Position numbers and translations under genes: made by a program
Notes under the pieces: generated by a model
The model's input: the letters and a program-made list of their open reading frames with translations, nothing else
Databases searched by the model: none
What the model was told of the DNA's origin: nothing
NCBI RefSeq assembly: GCF_051380735.1
Contig: NZ_JBNYXQ010000006.1
Location: 186,001 to 250,000, forward strand
Length of the DNA stretch: 64,000 nucleotides
DNA from: Janthinobacterium sp051380735
Lineage (GTDB): Bacteria; Pseudomonadota; Gammaproteobacteria; Burkholderiales; Burkholderiaceae_D
Reading direction: 5' to 3'
Shown here: piece after piece, positions 7,706 to 16,614 of the stretch
How positions within the stretch are numbered: the stretch's first letter is position 1
Layout: every line of letters begins with the position of its first letter

Positions 7706-10700
7706 ATGGTACACCCCAGTTCTCCGTTCAATTCTTTTTGGCAGGGTGGTTACGAAGGCGCGGACCATGTCAATCATGACGGACGCGCGCTGGACCTGAA
7801 CCATCTTACCGGCCATCTGCAGCGTGCCGGCGAGGACTACGCGCTGCTGGGCCAGTTCGGCATTCGCACCGTGCGCGAGACCATCGGCTGGCGCCTAGCC
7901 GAGCGCGATGGCGTGTTCGATTTTTCCTTTCTCGATGCGCGTCTGCAGGCAGCACGCGAGCAGCGTCTGCAGATATGCTGGACCTTTTGCCACTATGGCT
8001 GGCCGCCGGAGGTCGATGTGTATGGCCCTGACTTCGTGCCGCGCTTTGCCCGCTTCTGCCGTGCTGCGGCACAGTACCTGGCACCGTTTGCCGGGCCTGA
8101 ACCCATCTATTCTCCGATCAACGAAATCTCGTTCAGCAGTTGGGGCCTGTCGGTACATATGTTCGCCTGCCTGAACCGTTACGACGAACGTGCTGCCACC
8201 GAAGGCAAGCGCCAGTTGGTGCGCGCCACGCTGGCCGGCTGCGATGCGATATGGGAGGTGACGCCGGGTGCGCGCATGCTGCACTGCGACCCCTTGATCA
8301 ATGTGATTGCACCACCTGGCCAGCCGGAATGGGCGCAGCAGGCTGCCGGCTGGCACGACGCCCAGTTCGAGGCGTGGGACATGCTGTGCGGCCGGCGCGA
8401 ACCAGAACTGGGGGGGGCGGAGCGTTATCTCGACCTGGTCGGCGCCAACTACTACGACACCAACCAGTGGGAAGGCGGCACCAATGCCCGGTTGTGGTGG
8501 CACCTGGCCGATCCGCGCCGCCAGCCGCTGCACAAGCTGCTGGCCGTACTGCACCAGCGCTACCACCGTCCGCTGCTGCTGGCCGAGACCAGCCATGTCG
8601 GTAGTGGGCGTGGCGCTTGGATACGCGAGATGGCGGCCGAGGCGGCGCTGGCGCTCCAGCACGGCGCGCAGGTGCTGGGCGTGTGCCTGTATCCGATCAT
8701 CGACCGTCCCGACTGGCACAACGAACATCATTGGCATCGCAGCGGTCTGTGGGACCTGGACCGAGATGGTCCAGATCCGCTGAAGCGCGTGTTGGTGGCG
8801 CCTTACGCCGCTGCCCTCAGGCAGGCGCAGCGGCTGACCGACAAGCTGCCTATCACAACAGTCAATAGCAACCTCCCGCAAGGGAAAAACAAGGAGAGCA
8901 TCGTGGAAACCGTCATCGTTTTTTGTCACCTGCGCTGGGAGTTCGTCTACCAACGGCCACAGCAATTGTTGACCCGCCTAGCGCGCCATTACAAAGTCAT
9001 GTTTGTGGAGGAGCCGGTGTACGATGCGGGCCTGGCCAGCATGCACAGCTATACCCCGGTGCCCAACCTGACCGTGTATCAACCGCACACGCCGATCCAC
9101 GCAGCCGGTTTTCATGACGACCAGATTCCAGTCTTACAGTCGCTGCTCGACGGTCTGGTGCCCGATGGCGTCACGCCCATCGTCTGGTTCTACACGCCGA
9201 TGGCGTTGCCGCTGCTGGCGCAAGTGCACCCGTCGCTGGTCGTGTACGACTGCATGGACGAATTGTCCGCGTTTAATAATCCCCCCAAGCAGCTGCTGCA
9301 GCGTGAAAGCGCTTTGCTCGGCATCGCCGACCTGGTATTTACGGGAGGCCCCAGCCTGTATGAAGCCAAGCGCACGCGCCATGCGAATGTGCATTGCTTC
9401 CCCAGCAGCGTCGACGTGATCCACTTCGAGCAGGCGCTCGACCGCACGAATGCCCATCCGCTGCAGCAAAATATCGCCCGTCCGCGCCTCGGCTTTTATG
9501 GCGTGATCGATGAGCGCTTCGACGCCGGTCTGATCGCGGCCGTGGCCGACGCGCATCCGGAATGGCAAGTGGTGCTGATCGGCCCCGTCGTCAAGATCGA
9601 TCCGGCCAGCCTGCCGCAGCGCGCCAATATCCATTATCTGGGCCAGCAGGCTTACCAGGCGCTGCCGCAATTCCTGGCCGGCTGGGATGTCTGTCTGCTG
9701 CCGTTTGCACTCAATGAATCGACGCGCTTCATCAGCCCGACCAAGGTGCTCGAATATATGGCGGCCGAACTGCCGATCGTCAGTACGGCGATTACCGACG
9801 TCGAGCAGCCATATGGCGATATCGTCGCCATCGGCCACGACCAGTCGCAATTCATCGCGCATTGCGAAGCGGCGCTGGCGCAATCGTCGGCACAGGCACT
9901 CATCATGGCCGGGCGCATGCGCGACATCGTCAGCAAGACCTCGTGGGATGCCACAGCCGACACCATGTGCACGCTGATCGACAGCAGCGCGCGCGCAACG
10001 ACAGCCCGCGCTGCCGTGGCCGCGCCTGCCTTGGCCGAGAACTATGGCGTGGCGGGCAAGATCAATCCACTGCGCATGCCGTCGCCTGCCACCGATATCG
10101 GCTGCCTGATTATCGGCGGCGGCCCGACCGGGTTGTCGGCTGCCTACCATGGTGATGCTGATACGGTGCTGCTGGAGCGTAATGCCAGCGTCGGCGGCTG
10201 GTGCCGTTCGATCGAAGATGCCGGATTTACGTTTGACTACGCTGGCCACATCATGTTCTCGAACGACCCGTATGTGCTCAAGCTGTACGATATTTTGCTG
10301 GGCGACAACCAGCACTGGCAGATGCGCGAAGCGTGGGTCTACAGCAAGCAGGTATTCACGCGCTATCCATTCCAGGGTGCACTGTACGGCTTGCCGCCCG
10401 ACGTGATCAAGGAGTGCATCGTCGGCGCCATCGACGCCCGCTACGGCAATACGGTTACCGCCGTCAGTGATGCGGCGCCCACCTGTGCCGCCAATACGGT
10501 GGAAGACTGCTGCGCCGACGGTACAGTGGATGCGGCCAACGCCAGCGCCGTGGCGCGCCCGCAAAAGACGCAAAGCTTCGAGGACTTCATTTACAAAGTA
10601 TGGGGCGCTGGCATCGCCAAGCACTTTGCGATTCCGTACAACAAGAAGATCTGGACGGTGCCGCTGGCCGAGATGGAAACCTCGTGGCTGGGCGGCCGGG

Positions 10701-11542
10701 TGCCGCTGCCTGACTTGGGCGAAATCATCGACGGCGCGCTGCAGCCGGTGGCCAAGCCGCAGGGACCGAACTCGCGCTTCGGCTATCCGCTCAAGGGTGG
10801 TTTCCAGGCGCTGGTGTCGGGCTTTTTGCCGCATATCCGCGGCAAGGTCGAACTGAACGCCGACGTAACGCAAGTGCTGCCGGCCAAACATATGGTGGCG
10901 CTGGCAGATGGCCGCCGCTTCAAGTACGACCAACTGATCAGCACCATGCCCTTGCCGGAGCTGGTCAAGCTGATCGGACCGGAAGCGCCGGAAGAGGTGA
11001 GGGCGGCCGCGCGCGGCCTGCGCCATATCTCGATTCGCTGCGTCAATATCGGCATCGCCCGCACTGGCGTCACCGACAAGCACTGGATCTACTATCCGGA
11101 AGACAGCATTTTCCACCGCATCTTTGTGCAGGGTAACGCCAGCCCCGAGTGCAATGCGCCGGGCGGCTTCGGCTTTACCTGCGAGATTTCCTACTCGCCA
11201 TGGAAACCGCTGCCGATGGACGGCGACGCGCTGATACAGCGCTGCATCGACGATTGCATCGCGGTCGGCATGATGAAGGCCGATGACAAGGTGCTGGTCG
11301 CCAACCAGGTCGACATGCCATATGCCTATGTCGTGTACGACCATCAGCGCGCGCACAATGTGGCCACCGTGCGCGCCTGGATGGAGCGGCATGACATCGT
11401 GCTGGCCGGCCGCTACAGCGAGTGGGAATATTACAATTCGGACCATGCTTTCCTTGCGGGCAAGAAGGCGGCGGAAAAAGTGCAGGCTGCACGCGGCAGT
11501 GCCAGTGGCAGTGGCGGCATGACGCAGGTAACGGCATCGTAA
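7706..11542 (+). CDS. Three-part fusion: glycoside hydrolase + glycosyltransferase + UDP-galactopyranose-mutase-like FAD protein, 1278 aa
   Basis: Residues 1 to about 385 form a clan-A-type TIM-barrel glycosidase (beta-glucosidase-like). The likely acid/base is E140 in SPINEISF and the likely nucleophile E294 in LLAETSHVG. Residues about 400-765 are a GT4/GT1-like glycosyltransferase starting VETVIVFCHLRWEFVYQRPQ and containing STRFISPTKVLEYMAAELP. After an Ala-rich linker, residues about 798-1250 form a flavoprotein with CLIIGGGPTGLSAAYH, LERNASVGGWCRSI and YNKKIWTVPLAEMETSWLGGR, as in UDP-galactopyranose mutases and protoporphyrinogen-oxidase-like proteins. A cell-surface polysaccharide role is inferred. 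Codon 400 is GTG behind AAGGAGA, so the second and third parts could be made alone and once formed a separate gene. Confidence 0.8.
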   Translation: MVHPSSPFNSFWQGGYEGADHVNHDGRALDLNHLTGHLQRAGEDYALLGQFGIRTVRETIGWRLAERDGVFDFSFLDARLQAAREQRLQICWTFCHYGWPPEVDVYGPDFVPRFARFCRAAAQYLAPFAGPEPIYSPINEISFSSWGLSVHMFACLNRYDERAATEGKRQLVRATLAGCDAIWEVTPGARMLHCDPLINVIAPPGQPEWAQQAAGWHDAQFEAWDMLCGRREPELGGAERYLDLVGANYYDTNQWEGGTNARLWWHLADPRRQPLHKLLAVLHQRYHRPLLLAETSHVGSGRGAWIREMAAEAALALQHGAQVLGVCLYPIIDRPDWHNEHHWHRSGLWDLDRDGPDPLKRVLVAPYAAALRQAQRLTDKLPITTVNSNLPQGKNKESIVETVIVFCHLRWEFVYQRPQQLLTRLARHYKVMFVEEPVYDAGLASMHSYTPVPNLTVYQPHTPIHAAGFHDDQIPVLQSLLDGLVPDGVTPIVWFYTPMALPLLAQVHPSLVVYDCMDELSAFNNPPKQLLQRESALLGIADLVFTGGPSLYEAKRTRHANVHCFPSSVDVIHFEQALDRTNAHPLQQNIARPRLGFYGVIDERFDAGLIAAVADAHPEWQVVLIGPVVKIDPASLPQRANIHYLGQQAYQALPQFLAGWDVCLLPFALNESTRFISPTKVLEYMAAELPIVSTAITDVEQPYGDIVAIGHDQSQFIAHCEAALAQSSAQALIMAGRMRDIVSKTSWDATADTMCTLIDSSARATTARAAVAAPALAENYGVAGKINPLRMPSPATDIGCLIIGGGPTGLSAAYHGDADTVLLERNASVGGWCRSIEDAGFTFDYAGHIMFSNDPYVLKLYDILLGDNQHWQMREAWVYSKQVFTRYPFQGALYGLPPDVIKECIVGAIDARYGNTVTAVSDAAPTCAANTVEDCCADGTVDAANASAVARPQKTQSFEDFIYKVWGAGIAKHFAIPYNKKIWTVPLAEMETSWLGGRVPLPDLGEIIDGALQPVAKPQGPNSRFGYPLKGGFQALVSGFLPHIRGKVELNADVTQVLPAKHMVALADGRRFKYDQLISTMPLPELVKLIGPEAPEEVRAAARGLRHISIRCVNIGIARTGVTDKHWIYYPEDSIFHRIFVQGNASPECNAPGGFGFTCEISYSPWKPLPMDGDALIQRCIDDCIAVGMMKADDKVLVANQVDMPYAYVVYDHQRAHNVATVRAWMERHDIVLAGRYSEWEYYNSDHAFLAGKKAAEKVQAARGSASGSGGMTQVTAS
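8891..8905 (+). promoter_or_regulatory. Internal ribosome-binding site and GTG start within the fusion ORF
   Basis: AAGGAGAGCATC then GTG at 8903. The spacing is good, and the residues that follow (ETVIVFCHLRWEFVYQRPQ) are what one expects at the N-terminus of a free-standing glycosyltransferase of this family. The site is in frame with the upstream hydrolase and no stop separates them. Confidence 0.6.
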
Positions 11543-11558
11543 CCAGCCGTGAAAATGC

Positions 11559-11590
11559 AGCCCGGTCAAGACATTGACCGGGCTGTTTTT
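11559..11590. terminator. Intrinsic terminator between convergent genes
   Basis: AGCCCGGTCAA and TTGACCGGGCT form a near-perfect stem with a short loop, followed by GTTTTTATTT on the plus strand and an A-rich left flank. It lies just past the fusion ORF stop and against the stop of the leftward EamA gene, so it may work in both directions. Confidence 0.8.
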
Positions 11591-12497
11591 ATTTCAGCTT
11601 GCGCCCGGCCGCCACCACGGCGATCACGGCGCAGGCAAACAGCAGGCTGTCGAGCGCCAGCGGTTCGCCAAGCAGCACGGCCGCGCCCAGCAAAGTCAGG
11701 AAAGGCTGCAGCAGCTGCGTCTGGCCCACTCTTGCCACGCCGCCCAGCGCCATGCCGCGATACCAGAAGAAAAAGCCGATAAACATGGAAAACACCGAAA
11801 TATACGCGAAGCCCAGCCAGGCTTGCGTGCCGGCCTGCGCCAGCACGGCACGCTGCGGCCAGCCCAGCCACAGCACCACCGGCAGCACGACGGGGGCCGC
11901 CAGCACCAGCGCCCAGCAGATCACCTGCTGGCCCGGCATCGCTTGCGCCAGGCGGCCGCCTTCCGCATAGCCGAGCGCGGCCAGCAGCACGGCGGCGAAC
12001 ATCAGCCAGTCCGCCACCTGAAAGCTGCCGCCGCCCTGGCGCAGCGCGAACGCCACCACCAGCGCCGTACCCGTCACCGCCATCAGCCAGAAGCCGGCGG
12101 ACGGGCGTTCCTTGCTGCGCAGCGCTGCAAACACGGCCGTGGCCAATGGCAAGATGCCGACCAGCACCGCCCCGTGGGAGGCTGGCAGGCTGCGCATGGC
12201 AAGCGAGGTCAGCCAGGGAAAGCCCACCACGCAGCCGGCCGCCACCAGCGCCAGAGGCAACCACTGCGCGCGCGTCGGCAGCGGCGCGCGGCGCCGCCAC
12301 AGCCACAGCGCCGCCAGACAGGCGGCCACCAGCGCGCGGCCCAGCGCGACAAACACGGCCGGCATTTCCGCCACGGCCAGGCCTGTCATCGGCAGGGTCA
12401 GGCTGAACAGGGCGACGGCGGTCAAGCCCAGCAGCAGGCCTTTGCGGTCGTCGCCCACGCGGGGCAGGGTGGTGTTGAGGATGCTTGTCGGCGGCAT
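11589..12497 (-). CDS. EamA/DMT-family membrane exporter, 302 aa
   Basis: Ten hydrophobic segments in two EamA-type halves (first half LLLGLTAVALFSLTLPMTG; second half WLMFAAVLLAALGY and FAYISVFSMFIGFFFWYRG). The family exports amino acids or other small metabolites across the inner membrane. I start at ATG 12497 (MPPTSILN) because AGGAAA sits eight bases upstream; the 23-codon extension above it has no ribosome-binding site and overlaps the divergent promoter region. The neighbour facing away is a MocR-type regulator. That regulator-transporter pairing is common and suggests control by it. Substrate unknown. Confidence 0.85.
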   Translation of the reverse strand: MPPTSILNTTLPRVGDDRKGLLLGLTAVALFSLTLPMTGLAVAEMPAVFVALGRALVAACLAALWLWRRRAPLPTRAQWLPLALVAAGCVVGFPWLTSLAMRSLPASHGAVLVGILPLATAVFAALRSKERPSAGFWLMAVTGTALVVAFALRQGGGSFQVADWLMFAAVLLAALGYAEGGRLAQAMPGQQVICWALVLAAPVVLPVVLWLGWPQRAVLAQAGTQAWLGFAYISVFSMFIGFFFWYRGMALGGVARVGQTQLLQPFLTLLGAAVLLGEPLALDSLLFACAVIAVVAAGRKLK

Positions 12498-12600
12498 GGT
12501 TTTTCCTGCTTGAAAAGTGAAAGTCAGTGCTATGCTAGGCTTGATAGCAGTACAGTACAAATACACTTTGCCGCATAATTTTCCATACTGTGATGGTTAC
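12498..12600. promoter_or_regulatory. Divergent promoter region with candidate MocR operator
   Basis: The 103 bases between the exporter and the regulator contain a direct repeat AGTACAGTAC at 12549-12558 and a related CATACTGTG at about 12584-12592. MocR proteins such as TauR and PdxR usually bind short direct repeats of this sort beside their own promoter. The operator assignment is inference from position and repeat form. Confidence 0.4.
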
Positions 12601-14022
12601 ATGAGCAATACACCGGATGCCTTTCACAATTTGCTCACGCGCGGCTCTGGCGAAACCTTGATCGACCAGATCGTGCGCTTGCTGGCCGCGCGCATCGACG
12701 ACAAGCTGCTGCGCGGCGGCGCGCGCATGCCGTCGATCCGCCAGTGCGCGGCCAGCATGAACGTCTCTTGCGCTACCATCGTCGCCAGCTACGACAAGCT
12801 GGTGGCGCGCGACTATCTTGAGTCGCGGCGCGGCGCCGGCTTTTACGTGCGCGAGCGCGCGGCGCTGCATACGCCGCTGCCGCCATCAGCGCCGGCACCC
12901 GGCGCGCCCGAGCCGATGGATGTAGTCTGGCTGATCCGCAATATGTTCCGCCAGGCGCCTGCTCATCCGGCGCCCGGTTCGGGCATGCTGCCGCCGGAAT
13001 GGCTGGACGGCGAACTGGTGGCGCGCGCGCTGCGTGACGTCAGCCGCCAGCCGGGTGCGGCAATGATCAGCTATGGGCTGCCGCAGGGCTTCCTGCCGCT
13101 GCGCCAGCAACTGCAGATCAAGCTGGCCGGCCTGGAAATCGCGTGCCCGCCCGAGCAGCTCGTCACTACCGTGGGCGTGATGCAGGCGCTGGACCTGGTG
13201 GCGCGCGAATTCGCCCGTCCCGGCGACACCATCTTTGTCGACGACCCGGCCTACTGGCTGATGTTTGGCGCCTTTGCCGCCATGGGCATGCAGGTGATCG
13301 GCATCCCGCGTTTGAAAGACGGCCCCGATATCGCCGTGCTCGAGCAACTGGCGGCGCTGCACCGTCCCAGGCTGTATGTGATCAATTCGGTGCTGCACAA
13401 TCCCAGCTCCACCTCCTTGTCCGCCGCCAAGGCGTTCCAGGTGCTGCGCCTGGCCGAACTGCACGATTTCCTGGTGGTCGAAGACGATATCTATTGCGAC
13501 ATGCAGGCCGCTGCGGCCACGCGCCTGGCCGCGCTGGACCAGTTGCGCCGCGTGATCTACCTCGGTGGTTTTTCAAAAAGCCTGGCGGCCAACCTGCGCG
13601 TGGGCTTTATCGCTACCTCGCCAGAGCGCGCGCAGCGCCTGGCCGACCGCAAGATGCTGGCAACACTCACCACCAGCGATATCGGCGAGCGCGTGGTCTA
13701 CAAGATTTTGTCGCAGGGCCTGTACCGCAAGCATGCCGAACGGCTGCGCGCACGGCTCGACAAGGTGCGCGACAGCACGTATCGCCGCATGGAGCGTGCC
13801 GGCTTGCACTTCGAGCCGGCGCAAGCGGGCATGTTCGTCTGGGCCGATGCGGGCCGCGACACCAATATGCTGGCCGAACAGGCGCTGGCCGAAGGCCTGG
13901 TGCTGGGTCCCGGCAGCCTGTTTTCGCCGCGCCAGTTGCCGTCGACCCATATGCGCCTGAACTTGGCGACGGTGCAGCAAGAGCGAGTGTGGGATTTTTT
14001 TGATCGCACGCTTGGGGCCTGA
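12601..14022 (+). CDS. MocR-type regulator: GntR winged helix fused to an aminotransferase-like domain, 473 aa
   Basis: The N-terminal GntR helix-turn-helix (about residues 15-85) reads LIDQIVRLLAARIDD, MPSIRQCAASMNVSCATIVASYDKL and GAGFYVRE. The remainder (about 110-470) is a fold-type I PLP domain with YGLPQGFLPLR, FVDDPAYW, VLHNPSSTS, VEDDIYCD and the PLP lysine in GGFSKSLAANLRVGF. I take ATG 12601; the frame is open upstream but that stretch is promoter-like. It is divergent from the EamA exporter, which it probably regulates in response to a PLP-binding amine or amino acid. Confidence 0.88.
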   Translation: MSNTPDAFHNLLTRGSGETLIDQIVRLLAARIDDKLLRGGARMPSIRQCAASMNVSCATIVASYDKLVARDYLESRRGAGFYVRERAALHTPLPPSAPAPGAPEPMDVVWLIRNMFRQAPAHPAPGSGMLPPEWLDGELVARALRDVSRQPGAAMISYGLPQGFLPLRQQLQIKLAGLEIACPPEQLVTTVGVMQALDLVAREFARPGDTIFVDDPAYWLMFGAFAAMGMQVIGIPRLKDGPDIAVLEQLAALHRPRLYVINSVLHNPSSTSLSAAKAFQVLRLAELHDFLVVEDDIYCDMQAAAATRLAALDQLRRVIYLGGFSKSLAANLRVGFIATSPERAQRLADRKMLATLTTSDIGERVVYKILSQGLYRKHAERLRARLDKVRDSTYRRMERAGLHFEPAQAGMFVWADAGRDTNMLAEQALAEGLVLGPGSLFSPRQLPSTHMRLNLATVQQERVWDFFDRTLGA

Positions 14023-14048
14023 AGCGCAAAAAATTTGCATGTTGGCAT

Positions 14049-14077
14049 CTTGAAATCGCCGGCAACATCTCCAAGTA
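14049..14077 (+). promoter_or_regulatory. Candidate RpoH (sigma-32) heat-shock promoter for htpG
   Basis: CTTGAAA at 14049-14055, a 13-base spacer, then CTCCAAGTA at 14069-14077. The known sigma-32 consensus is CTTGAAA, 13-17 bases, CCCCATNTA; the -35 is exact and the -10 agrees at most positions. The htpG start lies 39 bases further on. Confidence 0.55.
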
Positions 14078-14115
14078 GGCCGCACTCGTCCCATTCACAA
14101 GACTATGAGGTAAAC

Positions 14116-16035
14116 ATGGCTGTCTCCGAAAAGCAAACACTGGGTTTCCAGACCGAAGTCAAGCAGATGCTGCATCTGATGATCCATTCGCTGTATTCGA
14201 ACAAGGAAATCTTCCTGCGCGAACTGATCTCGAACGCCTCCGACGCGGCCGACAAGCTGCGCTTCGAAGCGATCGACAATGACGCCCTCTATGGCAACGA
14301 TCACGAGCTGAAAATCAAGGTCAGCTTCGACAAGCAGGCGCGCACCATCACCATTTCCGACAACGGCATCGGCATGACCCGTGACGAGGCGATCTCGCAC
14401 CTGGGCACCATCGCCAAGTCGGGCACCAAGGAATTCTTCGGCAAATTGTCGGGCGACCAGCAGCAGGATGCGGCCCTGATCGGCCAGTTCGGCGTGGGCT
14501 TCTATTCGGGCTTTATCGTGGCCGACAAGATCACTGTCGAAACCCGCCGCGCCGGCGCGGACGCAGCGCAAGGCGTGCGCTGGGAGTCGGCCGGTGAGGG
14601 CGATTACAGCATCGAGACCATCGAAAAAACCGCGCGCGGCACAGATATCATCCTGCACCTGCGCGAAGGTGAAGATGAATTGCTGTCGAGCTGGAAGATC
14701 AAATCCATCATCCGCAAGTACTCGGACCATATCTCGCTGCCGATCGTGATGCAGAAAGAAGAGTGGGACGACGAGAAGAAGGAAACCGTCGTCAAGGACG
14801 ATCTCGAGACCGTCAACCAGGCCAGCGCCCTGTGGGCCCGCAGCAAGGCCGAGATCACGCCGGAGCAGTATGACGAGTTCTACAAGCATGTCTCGCACGA
14901 TTTCCAGGCGCCACTGACGCACACGCACAACCGCGTGGAAGGGCGCAGCGAATACACGCAACTGCTGTACATCCCGGCCAAGGCGCCGTTCGACATGTGG
15001 GACCGCAACAAGCGCGGCGGCATCAAGCTGTACGTCAAGCGCGTCTTCATCATGGACGACGCCGAGCAACTGATGCCGACCTACCTGCGTTTTGTCAAAG
15101 GCGTGATCGATTCGTCCGACCTGCCGCTGAACGTGTCGCGTGAAATCCTGCAGGAGTCGCGCGACGTGAAGGTCATCCGCGAAGGCTCGACCAAGCGCGT
15201 GCTGGGCATGCTGGAAGAACTGGCGAATGCCGACGAGCAGGAAAAGAAAGACAAGTACGCCACGTTCTGGAAGGAATTCGGCCAGGTGCTGAAAGAGGGC
15301 ATCGGCGAAGACGCGGCCAACAAGGAACGCCTGGCCAAGCTGCTGCGTTTCGCCTCGACCACCAACGACAGCGACGAGCAGATCACCGCATTTGCCGATT
15401 ACGTGGCGCGCATGAAGGAAGGCCAGGACAAGATCTATTATGTCACGGCCGACAATTACGCCGCCGCGAAAAACAGCCCGCACCTGGAAATCTTCCGCAA
15501 GAAGGGTGTCGAAGTGCTGCTGCTGACCGACCGCGTCGATGAATGGATGCTGTCGTTTATCCAGGACTTCGAAGGCAAGGAACTGGTCTCTGTCGCCAAG
15601 GGCGGCCTGGACCTGGGCGCGCTGGAAGACGAAGCGGAAAAGAAAGAGCACGAAGAAACCGAAACCTCGTACGCCGAGCTGGTCGGCAAGATGAAGACCG
15701 CCTTGAGCGACAAGGCCAAGGACGTGCGCGTGACGTTCCGCCTGACCGATTCGCCGGCATGCCTGGTGGCCGACGAGAATGAACTGTCGGGCAACCTGCT
15801 GCGCATGCTGAAAGCGGCCGGCCAGAGCGCGCCGGAATCGAAGCCTATCCTGGAGATCAACCCGAACCACCCGCTGGTGACGCGCCTCAAATATGAAGAC
15901 GCGGAAGGCGGCAAGTTCGGCGACTGGGCCAATATCCTGTTCGACCAGGCCTTGCTGGCCGAAGGCGGTTCGCTGGCCGATCCGGCCAGTTTCGTGAAAC
16001 GCCTGAACGAATTGCTGCTCAATTCGGCGAAATAA
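14116..16035 (+). CDS. htpG: Chaperone HtpG (Hsp90 family), 639 aa
   Basis: Cytosolic ATP-dependent chaperone. The GHKL ATPase domain is intact: ELISNASDAADKLRF with the catalytic Glu and Asn, DNGIGM, GTIAKSGTKEF and GQFGVGFYSGF. The middle domain has the conserved SREILQESRDVK motif, followed by a C-terminal dimerisation domain. Length is typical. ATG 14116 is preceded by TGAGGT at a good distance; the frame upstream belongs to the promoter. It is a single gene followed by a strong terminator. Confidence 0.97.
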   Translation: MAVSEKQTLGFQTEVKQMLHLMIHSLYSNKEIFLRELISNASDAADKLRFEAIDNDALYGNDHELKIKVSFDKQARTITISDNGIGMTRDEAISHLGTIAKSGTKEFFGKLSGDQQQDAALIGQFGVGFYSGFIVADKITVETRRAGADAAQGVRWESAGEGDYSIETIEKTARGTDIILHLREGEDELLSSWKIKSIIRKYSDHISLPIVMQKEEWDDEKKETVVKDDLETVNQASALWARSKAEITPEQYDEFYKHVSHDFQAPLTHTHNRVEGRSEYTQLLYIPAKAPFDMWDRNKRGGIKLYVKRVFIMDDAEQLMPTYLRFVKGVIDSSDLPLNVSREILQESRDVKVIREGSTKRVLGMLEELANADEQEKKDKYATFWKEFGQVLKEGIGEDAANKERLAKLLRFASTTNDSDEQITAFADYVARMKEGQDKIYYVTADNYAAAKNSPHLEIFRKKGVEVLLLTDRVDEWMLSFIQDFEGKELVSVAKGGLDLGALEDEAEKKEHEETETSYAELVGKMKTALSDKAKDVRVTFRLTDSPACLVADENELSGNLLRMLKAAGQSAPESKPILEINPNHPLVTRLKYEDAEGGKFGDWANILFDQALLAEGGSLADPASFVKRLNELLLNSAK

Positions 16036-16067
16036 GCACGCGCCGCACCGAGGCGGCGGATGGAATG

Positions 16068-16103
16068 AAGCCGGTCCTTTCCCATGAAAGGGCCGGCTTT
16101 TTT
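16068..16103 (+). terminator. Intrinsic terminator of htpG
   Basis: AAGCCGGTCCTTTC, loop CCAT, GAAAGGGCCGGCTTTTTT: a long GC-rich stem with a U-run, 32 bases after the htpG stop. Confidence 0.85.
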
Positions 16104-16118
16104 CACCTGGCGCGCCTG

Positions 16119-16535
16119 TCAGCCAGACAATGCCGGTTTGCTCACCATCAGCGCGCAGATGACCAGGAACACCATCACCTTGATCAGCAGCCAGGTCTTC
16201 AGCCTGGCCTCTGGCAGCCCCATGTCATTTTCAAGCTTGCTCTCCTCGCGGTCGGCCCAGAGATGGTCGATGGCTTGCGCGCCGATAAACAGCGCCAGCG
16301 ACAGCCGCATCCAGCCGGTCTGCAGCCAGGCCCATTGCTGCTGGTACAGCAGTATCATGCCGGCCAGCAGCAAGATCCATCCGGCGATGCCGATCTGCTG
16401 GTGCAACAGGTGCAAGGTGGCGCGGCCGGCATGATTGCGCAGGAGGTGCAGCAGGCGTGGCGCCAGCAACAGGGGGCCGACAAAGGCGATGGCGGCGACA
16501 AGGTGCAGTATCAACAGCAATTGGTAGGTATTCAT
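16119..16535 (-). CDS. Small integral membrane protein, about four helices, 138 aa
   Basis: Hydrophobic segments at about residues 5-25, 47-65, 74-90 and 115-133. The layout, with a conserved-looking His in the first helix (LLLILHLVAAIAFVGPLLLAPRLL), resembles the CopD/DUF2269 group of inner-membrane proteins. I cannot assign a function. It diverges from a TetR-type gene with about 80 bases between them, so it is the obvious candidate target of that regulator. It converges on htpG. Confidence 0.65.
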   Translation of the reverse strand: MNTYQLLLILHLVAAIAFVGPLLLAPRLLHLLRNHAGRATLHLLHQQIGIAGWILLLAGMILLYQQQWAWLQTGWMRLSLALFIGAQAIDHLWADREESKLENDMGLPEARLKTWLLIKVMVFLVICALMVSKPALSG

Positions 16536-16614
16536 GGCTCTCTCATGGTGGCGGGGCGCTTGCCCCGGGAAGGTTTAGAATACGGGCAGACATCCACATT
16601 CACTACTCGCATTC

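Noticed and set aside
9134..11569. 811-codon open frame on the minus strand opposite the fusion gene
   Set aside because: Shadow of a GC-rich coding strand. The product is His/Gln/Arg-rich with no family motif, while the plus strand has three recognisable catalytic domains.
14095..15870. 591-codon open frame opposite htpG
   Set aside because: htpG is certain on the plus strand; the reverse frame is low-complexity shadow.
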